Made by a program: the position numbers and the translations under genes. Shown here one piece after another: positions 1 through 10,739 of a stretch of 64,000 nt of DNA. The number at the start of each line of letters is the position of its first letter. Position 1 is the first letter of the stretch. The DNA is from Ypsolopha sequella. Its lineage: Eukaryota > Arthropoda > Insecta > Lepidoptera > Ypsolophidae. The stretch lies in contig OW203984.1 of the NCBI GenBank assembly GCA_934047225.1, forward strand, positions 8,937,201-9,001,200. Reading direction: 5' to 3'. The notes beneath the pieces were generated by a model. The model made no database searches. It was given only the letters and a program-made list of their open reading frames with translations, and had not been told where the DNA came from.

Positions 1-608
1 GATGCCACTTGCCACAATTGTTTATTGGACCAATATCTACCGATAAAGATCGGTAGCCTTCGGGAGCCTCTTCAATTTGGGGGGGGAAGGGGGTTCAAAG
101 ATGCACTGCGCCAAGCGTAATTTAAAAAAATTTAACTGTCTGAGTTTGTCAACTACATCAAGATGGGTGTCTTTTTCAGGTAAATTAAGGACGTAGAATT
201 CATTTCTGGCATAAAAAATTGTGATATTTTAAGTAGTTTCTTGAAAATTTTTACATAGATTAAAATTTTATGAAATACTTTTTACTTTAAGGCGCCACCA
301 AAAAAAAACCTCAGGTTTTTTTAAGTAACAAAAAATACGTTACGAAAGCCTATTTTATGCAGATATATAAAAATATAAGTTTTATTGGATTTTTAAAGGA
401 AAAAACCATAAAAAAAAATAAAACAATGTCGGTGAGCTCTTATTTTACTACTACTTATTAACTAACCTGATAAAAGTATATTTATGTATAGTGTATTTAT
501 AAAAGTATATATATGCATAAAAACTATAAACACGTAAAAACGCTTTTCTATGGTTCTAAAAGAGTATTAACTATTTAATTATCATTTTAATTTTTTGCAG
601 CTTCTACC

Positions 609-1495
609 ATCTATAACAAATAGTTCTAGGTGTGAAGTAAGTAAGTACTGCTGTAAGAAGACAATTGTGTTCCTGGTCACGAGTACCAATCTTTAACAAA
701 TAGGTTCTGGACTAGTCCTATCTTCTGTAAGAGAAATAAATATCCTGCTTATAGATGTATATACATATGTGTTATGTACAGTCATATGTACTTACAGTAC
801 TTAGTATGTATTTATTTAATAATTAAAAGATGACCGCTGGAAGCGGTACCATCCGTAGCATGAGGTTATAGTAATGTATATATACCTCTCTACGTCTCCT
901 ACGTTATTATGACATACTTGAGGAGTACATCGATTTATTAATTACAAATTAAATCATTGGCCGTGATTTATTTGTGTGATCGTCTAGTAGATTAGGACAC
1001 TACGTAATGTTACAAAACGGTTATTGTCAAAACAATGTATATCATAATTCAACAAAGGAAAATAAAGTATTCAAGAAAAACTAATGTACTAGGTATTTGT
1101 TAAATGATACGACTTAGCTGTATTCTGGAACTCAGCTGTAGTTCAAGGCTATTATTGCCATTGAAAATCCAAGGGAAAACGAAACACATTAATGACTAAA
1201 TCACTTTTGATTCGACATTCCGAAAGACGTTTAACGAATAACACTTTCATAGCTTCGTTAGTTGCGCGCCACGTTATATTTTTAATTAGATGAATGATTA
1301 TGTAATTATCGGATACCATAGAAAAGTGTGTGGGTGTGTGTGTAAAATATAATATTGCAGTTGTTTGGGTTAGAAAAAGGGGTTGATGAAACGTAGATAC
1401 TCGAGGCACGGTGGCTGCACGCTGTACGTTGATTTAGCTAGACTTTTGGTATTTGAGGGGATTCTAGACCCAGATGAGTCCAGAATGAAGTGGGG
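609..1495. other. left-arm-specific 888-bp segment of the palindromic element
   Basis: This segment has no counterpart in the right arm, where only about 22 bp (2812-2833) separate the matching blocks. It is AT-rich, with a short TG-rich run near 1327-1343. I see no terminal inverted repeats or duplicated target at its edges, so I cannot tell an insertion on the left from a deletion on the right. Confidence 0.5.
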
Positions 1496-1607
1496 GTTAA
1501 ATTTATTTTAGCACAGTTGCATCTTTTTTGCATCCTACTTTGCATTGACACCTTGTTATCTCAAGGCAAATGCTGTCCGCAGCTGGGTTGTCAGACCAGT
1601 GGGGTAT

Positions 1608-1720
1608 CTATTGGCTATTTTTCTGCTTCCAGCCCCAATCGGGGGAACTAGGTGGAATTTGTTGCAGCACTAAAGCCTGTTCCCACTCATGAACTCCCTG
1701 GCAAACTGCGCGTAATATTT
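1608..1720 (-). pseudogene. inverted fragment of the LPPTEAAL/QALVLQQ ORF family
   Basis: The minus strand reads LRAVCQGVHEWEQALVLQQ and then a proline-rich SPDWGW block. This is the mirror copy of the better preserved fragment at 2463-2678. The block resembles the C-terminal region of long uncharacterised metazoan ORFs that I recall as carrying a PPT..AL.QH..RA.YQ....WGQAL...LPSP..WGW pattern. The upstream part of this open frame (1721-1871) has no counterpart in the other copy. It is a gene remnant inside the palindromic element and not an independent gene. Confidence 0.5.
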
Positions 1721-2167
1721 TCTCCAGGATGACACGAATAAAGAAGAGCTGTTTGGACTCCTGTCGTCCAAATATCACCTGATGGACTTGCCCATCAATA
1801 AAGAAATTTATGTAGCGAAGGGTAATCTGTTCTTTCCAATGTTGCTCGTGAACTGCCAAAATTGGAGCCATTTAACTTGAAGCGTCTGACACGCGAATGA
1901 TGGTTCACTTGGTGGATACAGTAGACTAGGGTCATACGAAGTTAATGCACAGCAAACACCGATGTGGTAGTTATCGCTCTGGCATGTGTACTGAAATTGC
2001 CAAGATTAGAGGTATTATTGGTTAATGTGGTAACGGGGAAAAACCACAATTTCTTGGCATGCCTCTAGATAGAATCAGCTCTAAGTATGAGCGTTTCTTT
2101 TAATAGTCAAGAATGTATAATATATAAATAATCAGTTTAATAGCGTGAGTGTGCATAAGACAATTTA

Positions 2168-2678
2168 TTTTGTTTAAAGGTCCTGAAAGAGCGGAGGTCT
2201 TGCCACGTCCACGAACTTAGTGGATGCGATACAGTATCGTCTTTTAACGGCAGGGGAAAGAAAAGTGCTTTTGAAGCATGGAATTCATTCTCTTTTGCCA
2301 CTAAAGGGTTTAAGGATCTTAAAGATGGCAATATAAATGAGGCAGAGATTGTGCTACATAAGTTTGTCATAGCCATGTATGATAGGTATGCTAGCCAATC
2401 ACTGAGTACTAACTAAAACATTAATATAAAGTTAAATTCATCGTAGCGAAAAGTCATATTACATGAACTTTTTCAAATCAAGTCCCTGTCCCTGCACGAC
2501 TATCAATCATTGCCGTAAATATATTTTTACAAAAACAGATCGGCAAATTGAAAATTTACCACCAACAGAAGCGGCCCTTTGTCAGCATATTTTACGCGCA
2601 GCTTGCCAGGGAGTTTATGAGTGGGGCCAGGCTTTAGTGCTACAACAAATTCTGCCTAGTCCCCCCGATTGGGGCTAG
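2168..2678 (+). pseudogene. decayed ORF with GCDTVSSF (nuclease-like?) and LPPTEAALCQH blocks
   Basis: Two open blocks lie on the plus strand. The first runs to a stop at 2414-2416 and reads HELSGCDTVSSFNGRGKKSA near its start, then an acidic and hydrophobic stretch ending VIAMYDRYASQSLSTN. The second, 2463-2678, contains FTKTDRQIENLPPTEAALCQ, then a QGVYEWGQALVLQQ block and SPPDWG before a stop. Their order and spacing match a family of long uncharacterised animal ORFs that I remember as GCDT-S-F-G-GKK, then a YDR block, then PPT-AL-QH, then WGQAL, then a Cys-rich tail. The GCDxxS..G.GKK part is reminiscent of the helix-hairpin-helix region of FEN1/XPG-type nucleases; this is inference only. 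Stops and missing linker sequence show that it is inactive. The Cys-rich tail is absent. Confidence 0.55.
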
Positions 2679-2997
2679 AAGCAGAAAATTAGCCAATAAA
2701 TATCCCACTGGTCTGACAACCCAGCTGCGGACAGCATTTGCCTCGAAATAACAAGGTGTCAATGCAAAGTAGGATGCAAAAAAGATGCAACTGCGTTAAA
2801 ATAAATTTAACATGTACCGAATTGTACCACTGCGGTAGAAGCTACAAAAAATGAAAATGATAATTAAATAGTTAATACTCTTTTAGAACCATAGAAAAGC
2901 ATTTTTTACGTGTTTATAGTTTTTAATTTTTTATGTATATATGTATATACTTTTATAAATACACTATACATAAATATACTTTTATCAGGTTAGTTAA

Positions 2998-3398
2998 GGG
3001 TCCGTTTCGCCAAACATGCTCTCGCGTTTGGACAATTTAGCATATTAAAACAAAATATTTTTAACAAATAAAATTTGTGTAAGTAGTTAAGGAGTTGAAC
3101 TACATTATAATTTTTCAGATTTCACACAAGTATCACAAGCATCGGGAAAGAAAATCGGAAAGATCACTAAAATCACGAAAAATGTAATTTAGCGTTGCAA
3201 ACAGAAAAAAAAAATTTTTTTTGTTCCTAATTGAAATATATTTTTTTTACGTAAAGAGTTCAAAGTACCTTATTCATATAAAATATTAATATTTTTTTCC
3301 TTTCGTTATTTACCTACACAAATTTTATTTGTTAAAAATATTTTGTTTTAATATGCTAAATTGTCCAAACGCGAGAGCATGTTTGGCGAAACGGACCC
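2998..3398. mobile_element. 401-bp MITE with TTAA target duplication
   Basis: Inverted termini start GGGTCCGTTTCGCC and pair over about 87 bp (2998-3085 with 3312-3398). TTAA lies on both sides (2994-2997 and 3399-3402). The left arm of the surrounding palindrome keeps the uninterrupted site, a single TTAA at 458-461, so both the insertion and the duplication can be read directly. TTAA duplication is typical of piggyBac-like transposases, but the termini do not start with the usual CCC. The superfamily is therefore an inference. No coding capacity. Confidence 0.85.
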
Positions 3399-3858
3399 TT
3401 AATAAGTAGTATTAAAATAAGAGCTCACCGACATTGTTTTATTTTTTTTTATGGTTTTTTCCTTTAAAATCCAATAAAACTTATATTTTTATTTATCTAC
3501 ATAAAATAGGCTTTCGTAACGTATTTTTTGTAACTTAAAAAAACCTGTGGTTTTTTTTTGGTGGCGCCTGAAAGTAAAAAGTATTTCATAAAATTTTAAT
3601 CTATGTAAAAATTTTCAATAAACTACTTAAAATATTACAATTTTTTATGCCAGAAATGAATTCTACGTCCTTAATTTACCTGAAAAAGACACCCATCTTG
3701 ATGTAGTTGACAAACTCAGACAGTTAAATTTTTTTAAATTACGCTTGGCGCAGTGCATCTTTGAACCCCCTTCCCCCCCCAAATTGAAGAGGCTCCCGAA
3801 GGCTACCGATCTTTATCGGTAGATATTGGTCCAATAAACAATTGTGGCAAGTGGCATC

Positions 3859-4784
3859 CTTTCTTCCGCAAAACTAAACTGGATGAGCTAACGGACCCAG
3901 CTATTTAGTTTTATCAGTCTGAACAACCTTTTAGAAAAAGCATTTTGATTGTACATTTGCTTGTAATTTATAAAGCGAAATAAAAAGGTTTCGCCAGCGT
4001 TAGCGTCTGCGACCCAATCTCATCTGGTTGCAGTCAAGAATGTAATCAAATCTGGCTTTTTGCACAGAATTACCACATTCTGTCTGCAATTTTTCGAAAT
4101 ACATGAGATTTAAAATTTCAGTTTTGGAGTAAGATTATTACATAGGTAGTACATGATTACAACCGTCTCCCAGAAAATTATTCAGAGACAGAGACTACAG
4201 ATTCCATCTGCTATGATCTTGACACACCCCTTTGCTTCTTGATTACCTCTACTTATTACTGTTTACTGTATCAGCAGAAACATGGTCTAACTTTACAATT
4301 AAAGTGACCAAAACTTTTTGGTAAATCAGATTGTATGATTATTTCGGTAACAATCCCTTGCAAGGCATTCGAATAAATTGTAACACATCCCTGAGCTTAT
4401 GAGGATGATTTAAATTAAGATCGGGATAGCCGACCAGTTTCAGCAGATTCAAACTGCCTTCATCGGGGCAAGTGAAGACGTTTACGCGACGACGTTACGC
4501 CTCTCACTGCGGGCAGCAGGGCATATTAAAAAAAATAAAAATACGTTTATTCATCACAAATTTTTAACATTAAAAGTATTAACGTCAGGGCCCCGTGGTA
4601 GTTACAGGAACTGAAGTACAGGAACCCCGCTCTTTCTCTAACTTAACTTACTTAAATAAACAAGAATACCTATATTTATGTAATATTATTACAACTTAAA
4701 TAAATACATCTTAATATAACTTAGCTACAATTAAATGTGTAGAAACTAATACAGAACCAAACTATTACAATTCCAGAGTATGTG
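3859..4784. other. anonymous AT-rich stretch, no gene recognised
   Basis: Beyond the palindrome I find no open frame with recognisable content. Around 4196-4240 there is a fragment like the repeated ACCATCTGCTACGATCCTGACACACCTCTTT block that also occurs twice at 35216-35390. An A-rich run at about 4529-4550 followed by GTTTATTCATC looks like a retroposon tail read from the other strand. Confidence 0.3.
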
Positions 4785-4895
4785 AAGTGATGTGAGAGTC
4801 TGTTTGTGTGGATGTGTGAGAGAAATATGTGAGAATGTGAGTATGTGGGTGTGAGTCTGTGTGAGAGGGTGTATTTGTGTATGTGTGAGTGTAGG
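4785..4895 (+). repeat. imperfect TG/TGAG-rich simple repeat
   Basis: About 110 bp are dominated by GTGTGAG, TGTGTG and GTGAGAG words. It is a low-complexity, interrupted microsatellite with no coding potential. Confidence 0.8.
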
Positions 4896-5335
4896 AGAAG
4901 GGGGTAAGTTTTTCTTATGAATACAGGTAATTATGAAGTGCGCCAGCCTCCTTAGCCCTACGACAAGGGTCTTGGGATGAATGTGTATTACATACTAAGA
5001 AGGGAGGGCGTGTAATTGTGAATATTTATGAATATTATATATTAGAAAATATGTGAGTGTAATTATAATGAGTAATAAGTTTTCTTGCTTTGGGTATTTG
5101 CTTTAGGTATATTATTATTAGGTATTAGGTATTTATATTATTATATTAGGTATATACATTGCTTTAGGATTAAATATACTCGTTATAGGTACCAGAAATC
5201 GATTACAATTTTCCGTGTATGAAAATACTCGTACTGCTTGTGTGTATTTTTATGCGGTAGGGCGTTCCAGTCTTCATTTTGAATTGATTATAAAAGTGTT
5301 TAACAGACCGTATGCTAAAGATGGACTTCTGCAAA

Positions 5336-5742
5336 TCAATAAATATGATAGTGACTGCCTTGGCCCGCGTCATCTTTGACCGGGCTGACCCTGGACCGCA
5401 CGAACATCTCCGTGTACTCGCTCCCACATACGACCGATCGCCTATCGGACGTCTTACCCTCGCCTCGTGAGCCACTGCGCGGCTCACCCGCCAGCAGCTC
5501 TGAAGACGAGGTCGGAGACTGAAGACGGACTGGGCTTCCGGTTACGTTACCACTGGCAGTCATGAAGAGGGAGTGGAGCTGCCGGTTGCACCACCGGCGG
5601 CCCAGAACGACCTAGTCTCTGACATGCTGCCAACCATCATATTGGAGATGAAGCCCGGGCAAAGATGAAATAACATCAAGGCCCGTACCTTCGACCCCGA
5701 CCACTGTGACAGGCTCAGGATAGGGCCCGAAATATATTTCAC
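5336..5742 (-). other. GC-rich islet with two short overlapping open frames, unidentified
   Basis: This is the most GC-rich segment of the first 10 kb. On the minus strand a 60-codon frame (5560-5742, starting MKYISGPILSLSQWSGSK) ends in an ATGA overlap with a 75-codon frame (5336-5563), which reads SPTSSSELLAGEPRSGSRGE and then MFVRSRVSPVKDD. A Ser/Arg/Glu-rich composition with an ATGA junction could be the 5' part of a retroelement ORF or a host exon, but no domain is recognisable. The proximal end carries GGGCCCGAAATATAT, a word repeated near 34.25-34.5 kb, which favours a transposon origin. Confidence 0.3.
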
Positions 5743-8275
5743 TTCATTTTTGTTATTTTATTAAGTATTTTATGTTTATAAACCCGCAATAAAAGACCAA
5801 GAAGTCATAAAATTACATTGATTAAAATTATAATATGAGAAACATTGAAATTTACGGAAATATACGGAAAATAATAAACGGAAATATAAAACCTATATGA
5901 ATAAAGAAAATGTGGTTTATACAAATAAATACTTATAGTAGCAAAATAATCATTATTTTACTGATAAATATGTAGAAAAAATGTACGAAGCACTGATTTC
6001 TCATCTCAGTTCGAAATAGCAGGTTTTATTGTAAAAATAAGGGTTATTTCTACATACTCGTACAATATTATGGCGAAATGGATTTAGCTCTAGTCTAACT
6101 TACTGATATCTCTTTGAAGAACATGATTTTCCTGACGTTACTCCTTCCTGCGCCAGACTGTCTAAATGTACAAAATTGCCTTTGTGAGATCATTTCGTTA
6201 TTAAATTCTTTCTTGTCATTCCAGTAATGTTCAATAAATAAGCTCCTTTACATATTTCTTTGAGTTTTCCTGCGTTCTCTCTTCGTTGGAGTTGCGAAAT
6301 TTGTCGCATGCTTTTGCAGGAGGCCAGGAGCATACTGACAAAAATTGTTTAGTTTGTATTTCACAAGTACTCAAACCAAAGGAGAGTCACCGATATTTAT
6401 CACCGGTTTGTAAAAACGGTGTTATGTAATCATGCCTTTGTTTATTTTATTTTATATCCTTCCCTGTATGTTGTTTAAATTGAATAGCCCATATATGCAT
6501 TAAAATTACTTGCAAATATTAAAATTTAAAATTGTGGTTTCAGCTAATTCCTGATTGTAAACATCAAGAAGTAATATTTAAAAATAATTTAAATATAACT
6601 CTAAATACGGATAATTGATTTTGGGGCATTCCAATTTGTTGTCGCGACAACAACAAAATAGCATGTTGCGGAAATGGCAAATAAAAGTTGGCTGAATACA
6701 GGCTGTATAAATTTTAAAGTAGACATTTTATTTAAGTGTATCTCAGTAACGGTGAACATTTGGAGTAGGCATTGTGGGGATAAATTAATTACTTACTACC
6801 TACATCTACTTTTAAATCTTCAAAGTTTCGAATTAGTGAATTTCTGGCCGTTCTCCTCAGTGAACTGAATTTTAATATTACCTACAGTTGCCACAAAATA
6901 AGAGGCCCGTTTTGACAGATAAGAACGACCATAGAATATAACTTTACATGTAATAAATGAAACGGTTAACAAATAATTATTAACTTATTGGGTTTAAAGA
7001 AAATAAATAAACGTTTTTTAAATATCACGGAAAATATTTCAAGTACTATTTTCACGCATATTCCAAAATAAAATGCAATTTTGAATTACTACACAATGTC
7101 TTAAAAACAGTTACATTCTCAGTAAATTTTTTCTTAATAATAGTGTTGTAACCAGATAATCGCCTTATTTCACGGACTCAATTCGATTCCACGTGAAAAT
7201 AATTAACTTTTAATAACTTAATATTGATAAAATAATTGTAAAGATCTGTAATTAGCTTTTGTGAGACCAGTACACAAAAAGCCAAGTTTAAATTTCCTTT
7301 TTTTTTTGCAAATATAAACTTTTTAGATTTGAACATTTGCATGTATTTGTAACGGTTTCGCGTATACCGAAAAATATAATATAATAATTGTGCTAAATAA
7401 TGTTACATACCACTTAGCTTTTAAACTTATAGTTTACAAAAACAAAATATATATATATAAAAAACATGCATTTATTGCTTAAAGCCCCATTTTTTTTTTA
7501 TTAATGAATTGGTTTACAGGCAGTTTTCCATAAATCATCCTATCAATAGACAGATTGGCTGGTAAGAAATATGGCAGTATTTTTTTTTATAAGGCATGGA
7601 GCAATTTTTTCATCTTGAAGCCTACATATTTTTCTTACTGGCCAGTATTTTATATCTATCAACGCTCAGGCCTCTATCTAATTTGAGGTCAGTGAAGTAC
7701 AACATTACAAAATATTACTGGCACGTAAGAATTTCCATTTCAGATTCTTTTCGTAAAGAAAAAAAATTAAAAGCTGGTTTTAACACCCGAAATATCTTTC
7801 TATCACCATATTGGAAGTCGTTGTGCTCCCGTTTGTTTTTAGTGTTTTTTTCTTGTGACTTTAGGCTTTACTTTTGAACTGTTTATATTTTCTTTCACGT
7901 TGACTTTGGAAATTATGTTTATTCTGGAAATTATAACCAATAAACTTGAAAATATTTCAAACGATAACAAACTCATAATGTTTTGAATCGATTTCTCGTG
8001 AGAATCGGTTGACATAGTTACCGATTTGCATGGTTCACATCCATAGATACGTTGCGATAACATATGTCAAAACGGACCTATTACATTGTGACTACTTTAG
8101 TAAACGTGTCTATAAATCTTCTATAAATCCAAAAATGGACCTTAGCATCCTCATTAATTTGTTCCTTACGGTTTCGGGACAGTTACACGGTAATCAAACC
8201 TAGCTTATTACGCGTGTATACATAATAGTAGTTTATGCTACAAGGGTGCAAAGGAAAAAATTAGGAGGACGATTT
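5743..8275. other. AT-rich stretch, nothing recognised
   Basis: Only short chance frames are present, the longest being 93 codons and low-complexity. I could not identify dispersed repeats, RNA genes or splice-bounded exons with confidence here. It is compatible with intron or intergenic DNA. Confidence 0.4.
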
Positions 8276-8330
8276 AAAACACGAGCGTAGCGAGTGTTTT
8301 AAACGTAACCGAGTAATTTATTGCTCTTAC
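8276..8330. repeat. short hairpin AAAACACGAGCG/CGAGTGTTTT, MITE relic
   Basis: The stretch AAAACACGAGCGTAGCGAGTGTTTT is self-complementary around GCGTAGCG. Words of the GAGCGTAGCGAG type are common in lepidopteran MITE interiors and recur at about 49615 and 24238. No boundaries could be set. Confidence 0.35.
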
Positions 8331-8568
8331 GTCCGTGTATCATGCTACGTTTTTCAATGCATAGTGTGAGGAAATAAAACAAATATAATTTTGTGAACTT
8401 TAAATTGTAATTGGCTCAAAAGGACTGTATCCAGAGCCGTTAAACAGTGGAAAAAAAGTATTACATTTATGGTACACAGGAAAGATTCCAGGTTAGCCGA
8501 CCATTGTAAATAAATAAATAAATAATAATAATAAAGCCCTAGGGCAAAATAATCGACTTTCTGTTCGG

Positions 8569-8797
8569 TTTTGGTGCATTAAAAGTGGGTCTTTACGAGC
8601 ACTTGCATTGAAAAAAATTTTTTTCCCCTCGGTATATTTTTCCGAGTTTTTTTCTTCTTCACATTTGTCTGACATCCTTTGTTTTGGTGCATTAAAAGTG
8701 GGTCTTTACGAGCACTTGCATTGAAAAAAATTTTTTTCCCCTCGGTATATTTTTCCGAGTTTTTTTCTTCTTCTTCACATTTGTCTGACATCCTTCT
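8569..8797. repeat. two-copy tandem duplication, 113-bp unit
   Basis: The unit from TTTTGGTGCATT (8569) recurs at 8682 almost unchanged; the second copy has one extra CTT in the TTCTTC run. Each unit holds an A7T7C4-like block. The minus strand stays open through both units and reads a repeated peptide (NASARKDPLLMHQN), but composition and lack of context suggest this is fortuitous. Near-identity implies a recent duplication. Confidence 0.85.
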
Positions 8798-9073
8798 GTG
8801 TGTTTCTGATAGTTGACCAATTTTCATAACGTCCCCATCAAAATGTACCTTTCGATGGTAGTGGGACGGTGTGGTTGTCTGGTTGCCGGTGTGCGCGGGC
8901 GGATCCCTTTCAGACTATAGTTTATTAAAGTTGATTATTTCATATTTCCAATAAGCCTATATACAAAGAAACAGAAACCGGAAGCGATCAAGTCTGAATA
9001 TTTAATACTGAATGCGTGTTTGTAATTATTTGGCAAAAAAATACTTTTTTAAAAGCGGATTCGCAGCCATATT

Positions 9074-9260
9074 GGGAAAAATCTGCCTTTTTCTAATTAA
9101 ACGGAACAGAACACTTAAATTCAAAATTCACTCTATAGTTACTTAACAAGACCTTTTTGTCTATGTATTGTGTATGCTGCCATCGCAAAGTTTCCATTGA
9201 TTTCTGTAATTAGGATTCCAAAATTTTTGAAATTCGTTTTCGTTTTTTACTACTACTATT
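9074..9260. mobile_element. half copy of the CCCGCCTTTTTCTAATT hairpin MITE
   Basis: From TCTGCCTTTTTCTAATTA through ACAGAACACTTAAATTCAAA to the CCAAAATTTTTGAAATTCG block, this matches the left half of the element at 12138-12616. The right half is missing, so it is a truncated relic. Confidence 0.6.
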
Positions 9261-9334
9261 TCGTTTGTTATTAAACATTAACTTTGAAAGCGAGAGACAT
9301 TATTTGAATTATTGATATTCAAACCAACAAATTG

Positions 9335-9730
9335 CTTAAGGTTAAACGTCAGTAACTCAGCGCAAAGTGCATAACTTAACTTGTTTTTTATTGTTTAGAA
9401 GTTAAAAATTGAGAAATCTTTTGATATGTGGCAATTGACGCCAATAGTTCAGTATTAGTGAGGTTTATAAAGCATGTGTTTGAAATTTAATGCACAATTA
9501 GTCATGATCTAGTCCAAACAATGTTAAAACAGCATTTTAAGTTGGTTGTCAAATGATCATGACTAATTGTATATATAATTTCAAACTCTTGCTTTATAAA
9601 CCTCACAAATTACTGAACTTTTGGCGTTAATTGCCACGTACTAAAATGTTTTTATTTTTTTTATTTCTTAACAAGAAAAACAAAGTTAAGTTATGCACTT
9701 TGCGCTAAGCAACTGCTGTTTAACCTTAAA
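9335..9730. mobile_element. ~396-bp hairpin MITE, TIR CTTAAGGTTAAAC
   Basis: The left arm (CTTAAGGTTAAACGTCAGTA, then GCGCAAAGTGCATAACTTAA) pairs with the right arm ending GCTGTTTAACCTTAA. Pairing covers most of the element, including the inner TGAGGTTTATAAAGCATG and AATTAGTCATGAT blocks. No target duplication was obvious. No coding capacity. Confidence 0.75.
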
Positions 9731-10070
9731 GCACAGCTGTTATCGATTAAATAAATCAAAACAAGAGTTATAATTTTGCCAGCCACTCATTGGGGAGTTT
9801 TTATTGAACTGCTAACGAAGTATAGCTTTCGACGAGAGAGATTGTGCCGCATTCACGAAATGAATGCTTTATCCTGTACTGAATTCCCGGGATGATCCCG
9901 GACCGACTGTTTCAAAGGTTTCAACGGAGCTGCGGTCTTTTATTTTGATTCGTATTTTTAATTGGCCATTGATAGGACAACGTTACGGATTTGAATAACC
10001 AAATATACATGAAAACCGAAATGTTTTACTATATGCGTTATTTTTGGATAAAAAATGTAATAATGTAACA

Positions 10071-10427
10071 GGTGGTAGAGCTGATGCCGGGCTCGACTGT
10101 GGAGGTACCACCATCTTACTTGGAGACTCCCTCGAAGTGATTCAGGGGAGAGTAAGAGGACAGCTCACAGGCAAAAAACCAGGAGGCCCACCATGCCTGG
10201 GACCGATGGATGGCGGTATATCCATCCCTAATAGCCGGGCCTTATATGGAACAGACTGATGACGGGCAGTGGCGTCACTCGTGGAAAGGGTTTCAGCACC
10301 GAGCTCACCAACCCACCTACCCAGCGTGTGTGAGTATGGGCATTTTTTCCAGGATGACCGCCGCCGGGAGTGGCAAAGTCCTGGAAAGGCTTATGTCCAG
10401 CAGTGGACGAACTAGGCTGATGGATGG
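10071..10427 (+). mobile_element. retroposon (SINE-like) copy A1, full length, with 12-bp TSD
   Basis: It starts GGTGGTAGAGCTGATGCC and ends with an ATGG-type tail after CAGCAGTGGACGAACTAGGC. The 12-bp word AATAATGTAACA lies directly before (10059-10070) and directly after (10428-10439). A duplication of this length fits target-primed retrotransposition and not a cut-and-paste MITE. The same 5' boundary appears in the copies ending at 10630 and 28407, so this is a defined element of about 360-390 bp. A short open frame (GGTTILLGDSLEVIQGR) suggests derivation from coding sequence or chance. Confidence 0.8.
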
Positions 10428-10452
10428 AATAATGTAACAAATATCTACGGGT

Positions 10453-10630
10453 CCATCCATCCATCCATTAATCAGCCTAGTTCGTCCACTGCTGGACATA
10501 AACCTTTCCAGGACTTGGCCACTCCCAGCGGTCATCTTACTCTCCCCCGAATTACTTCGAGGGGGTCTCCAAGTAAGATGGTGGTACCACCACAGTCGAG
10601 CCCGGCATCAGTTCTACCACCTGCAGGTGG
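10453..10630 (-). mobile_element. internally deleted retroposon copy A2, opposite orientation, 11-bp TSD
   Basis: This is the same family as 10071-10427 but inverted, running from the CCATCCATCC tail to the 5' end ...CTACCACCTGCAGGTGG. The middle (about 200 bp between the GCGGTCATC and TTACTCTCCCC blocks) is missing. TATCTACGGGT flanks it on both sides (10442-10452 and 10631-10641). It is therefore a second independent insertion 25 bp from copy A1 and not half of a palindromic transposon. Confidence 0.8.
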
Positions 10631-10739
10631 TATCTACGGGTACGGAACCCTAACAAAGGAGCTATTAATTAAAAGTTCAGGTGAGTGATTTCTACAACTG
10701 CCCTGTAGATGTTTACCTACATACAAAGTTACACTTCTA

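Larger units (their letters stand above)
1..3858. mobile_element. large palindromic (foldback) element with ~610-bp inverted arms
   Basis: Bases 1-608 are the reverse complement of 2834-3858, apart from a 401-bp MITE plus a duplicated TTAA inside the right arm. A second, inner inverted pair lies at 1496-1720 and 2586-2811. Between the two pairs the left side has about 888 bp (609-1495) and the right side only about 22 bp (2812-2833), so the arms have diverged by a large insertion or deletion. The arms contain a run of G/C next to the outer end and AT-rich sequence further in. The central loop (about 1721-2585) and inner pair hold a decayed ORF family. The outer end on the left coincides with the window edge, so the true terminus and target duplication cannot be seen. 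This could be a non-autonomous derivative of a large DNA transposon or a head-to-head duplication of one. That it is mobile is an inference from its shape. Confidence 0.75.

Noticed and set aside
1..3858. Maverick/Polinton end
   Set aside because: Arms of several hundred bp would fit, but no integrase, polymerase B or capsid-type coding is present and the unit is under 4 kb; the ORF remnant is of another family.
8493..8827. Repeated-peptide ORFs as a gene
   Set aside because: They follow from a recent tandem duplication of A/T-rich DNA; no start context, splice sites or similar copy.
10069..10630. Single DNA transposon with ~75-bp inverted termini
   Set aside because: Separate 11-bp and 12-bp target duplications surround each half, so these are two retroposon insertions.
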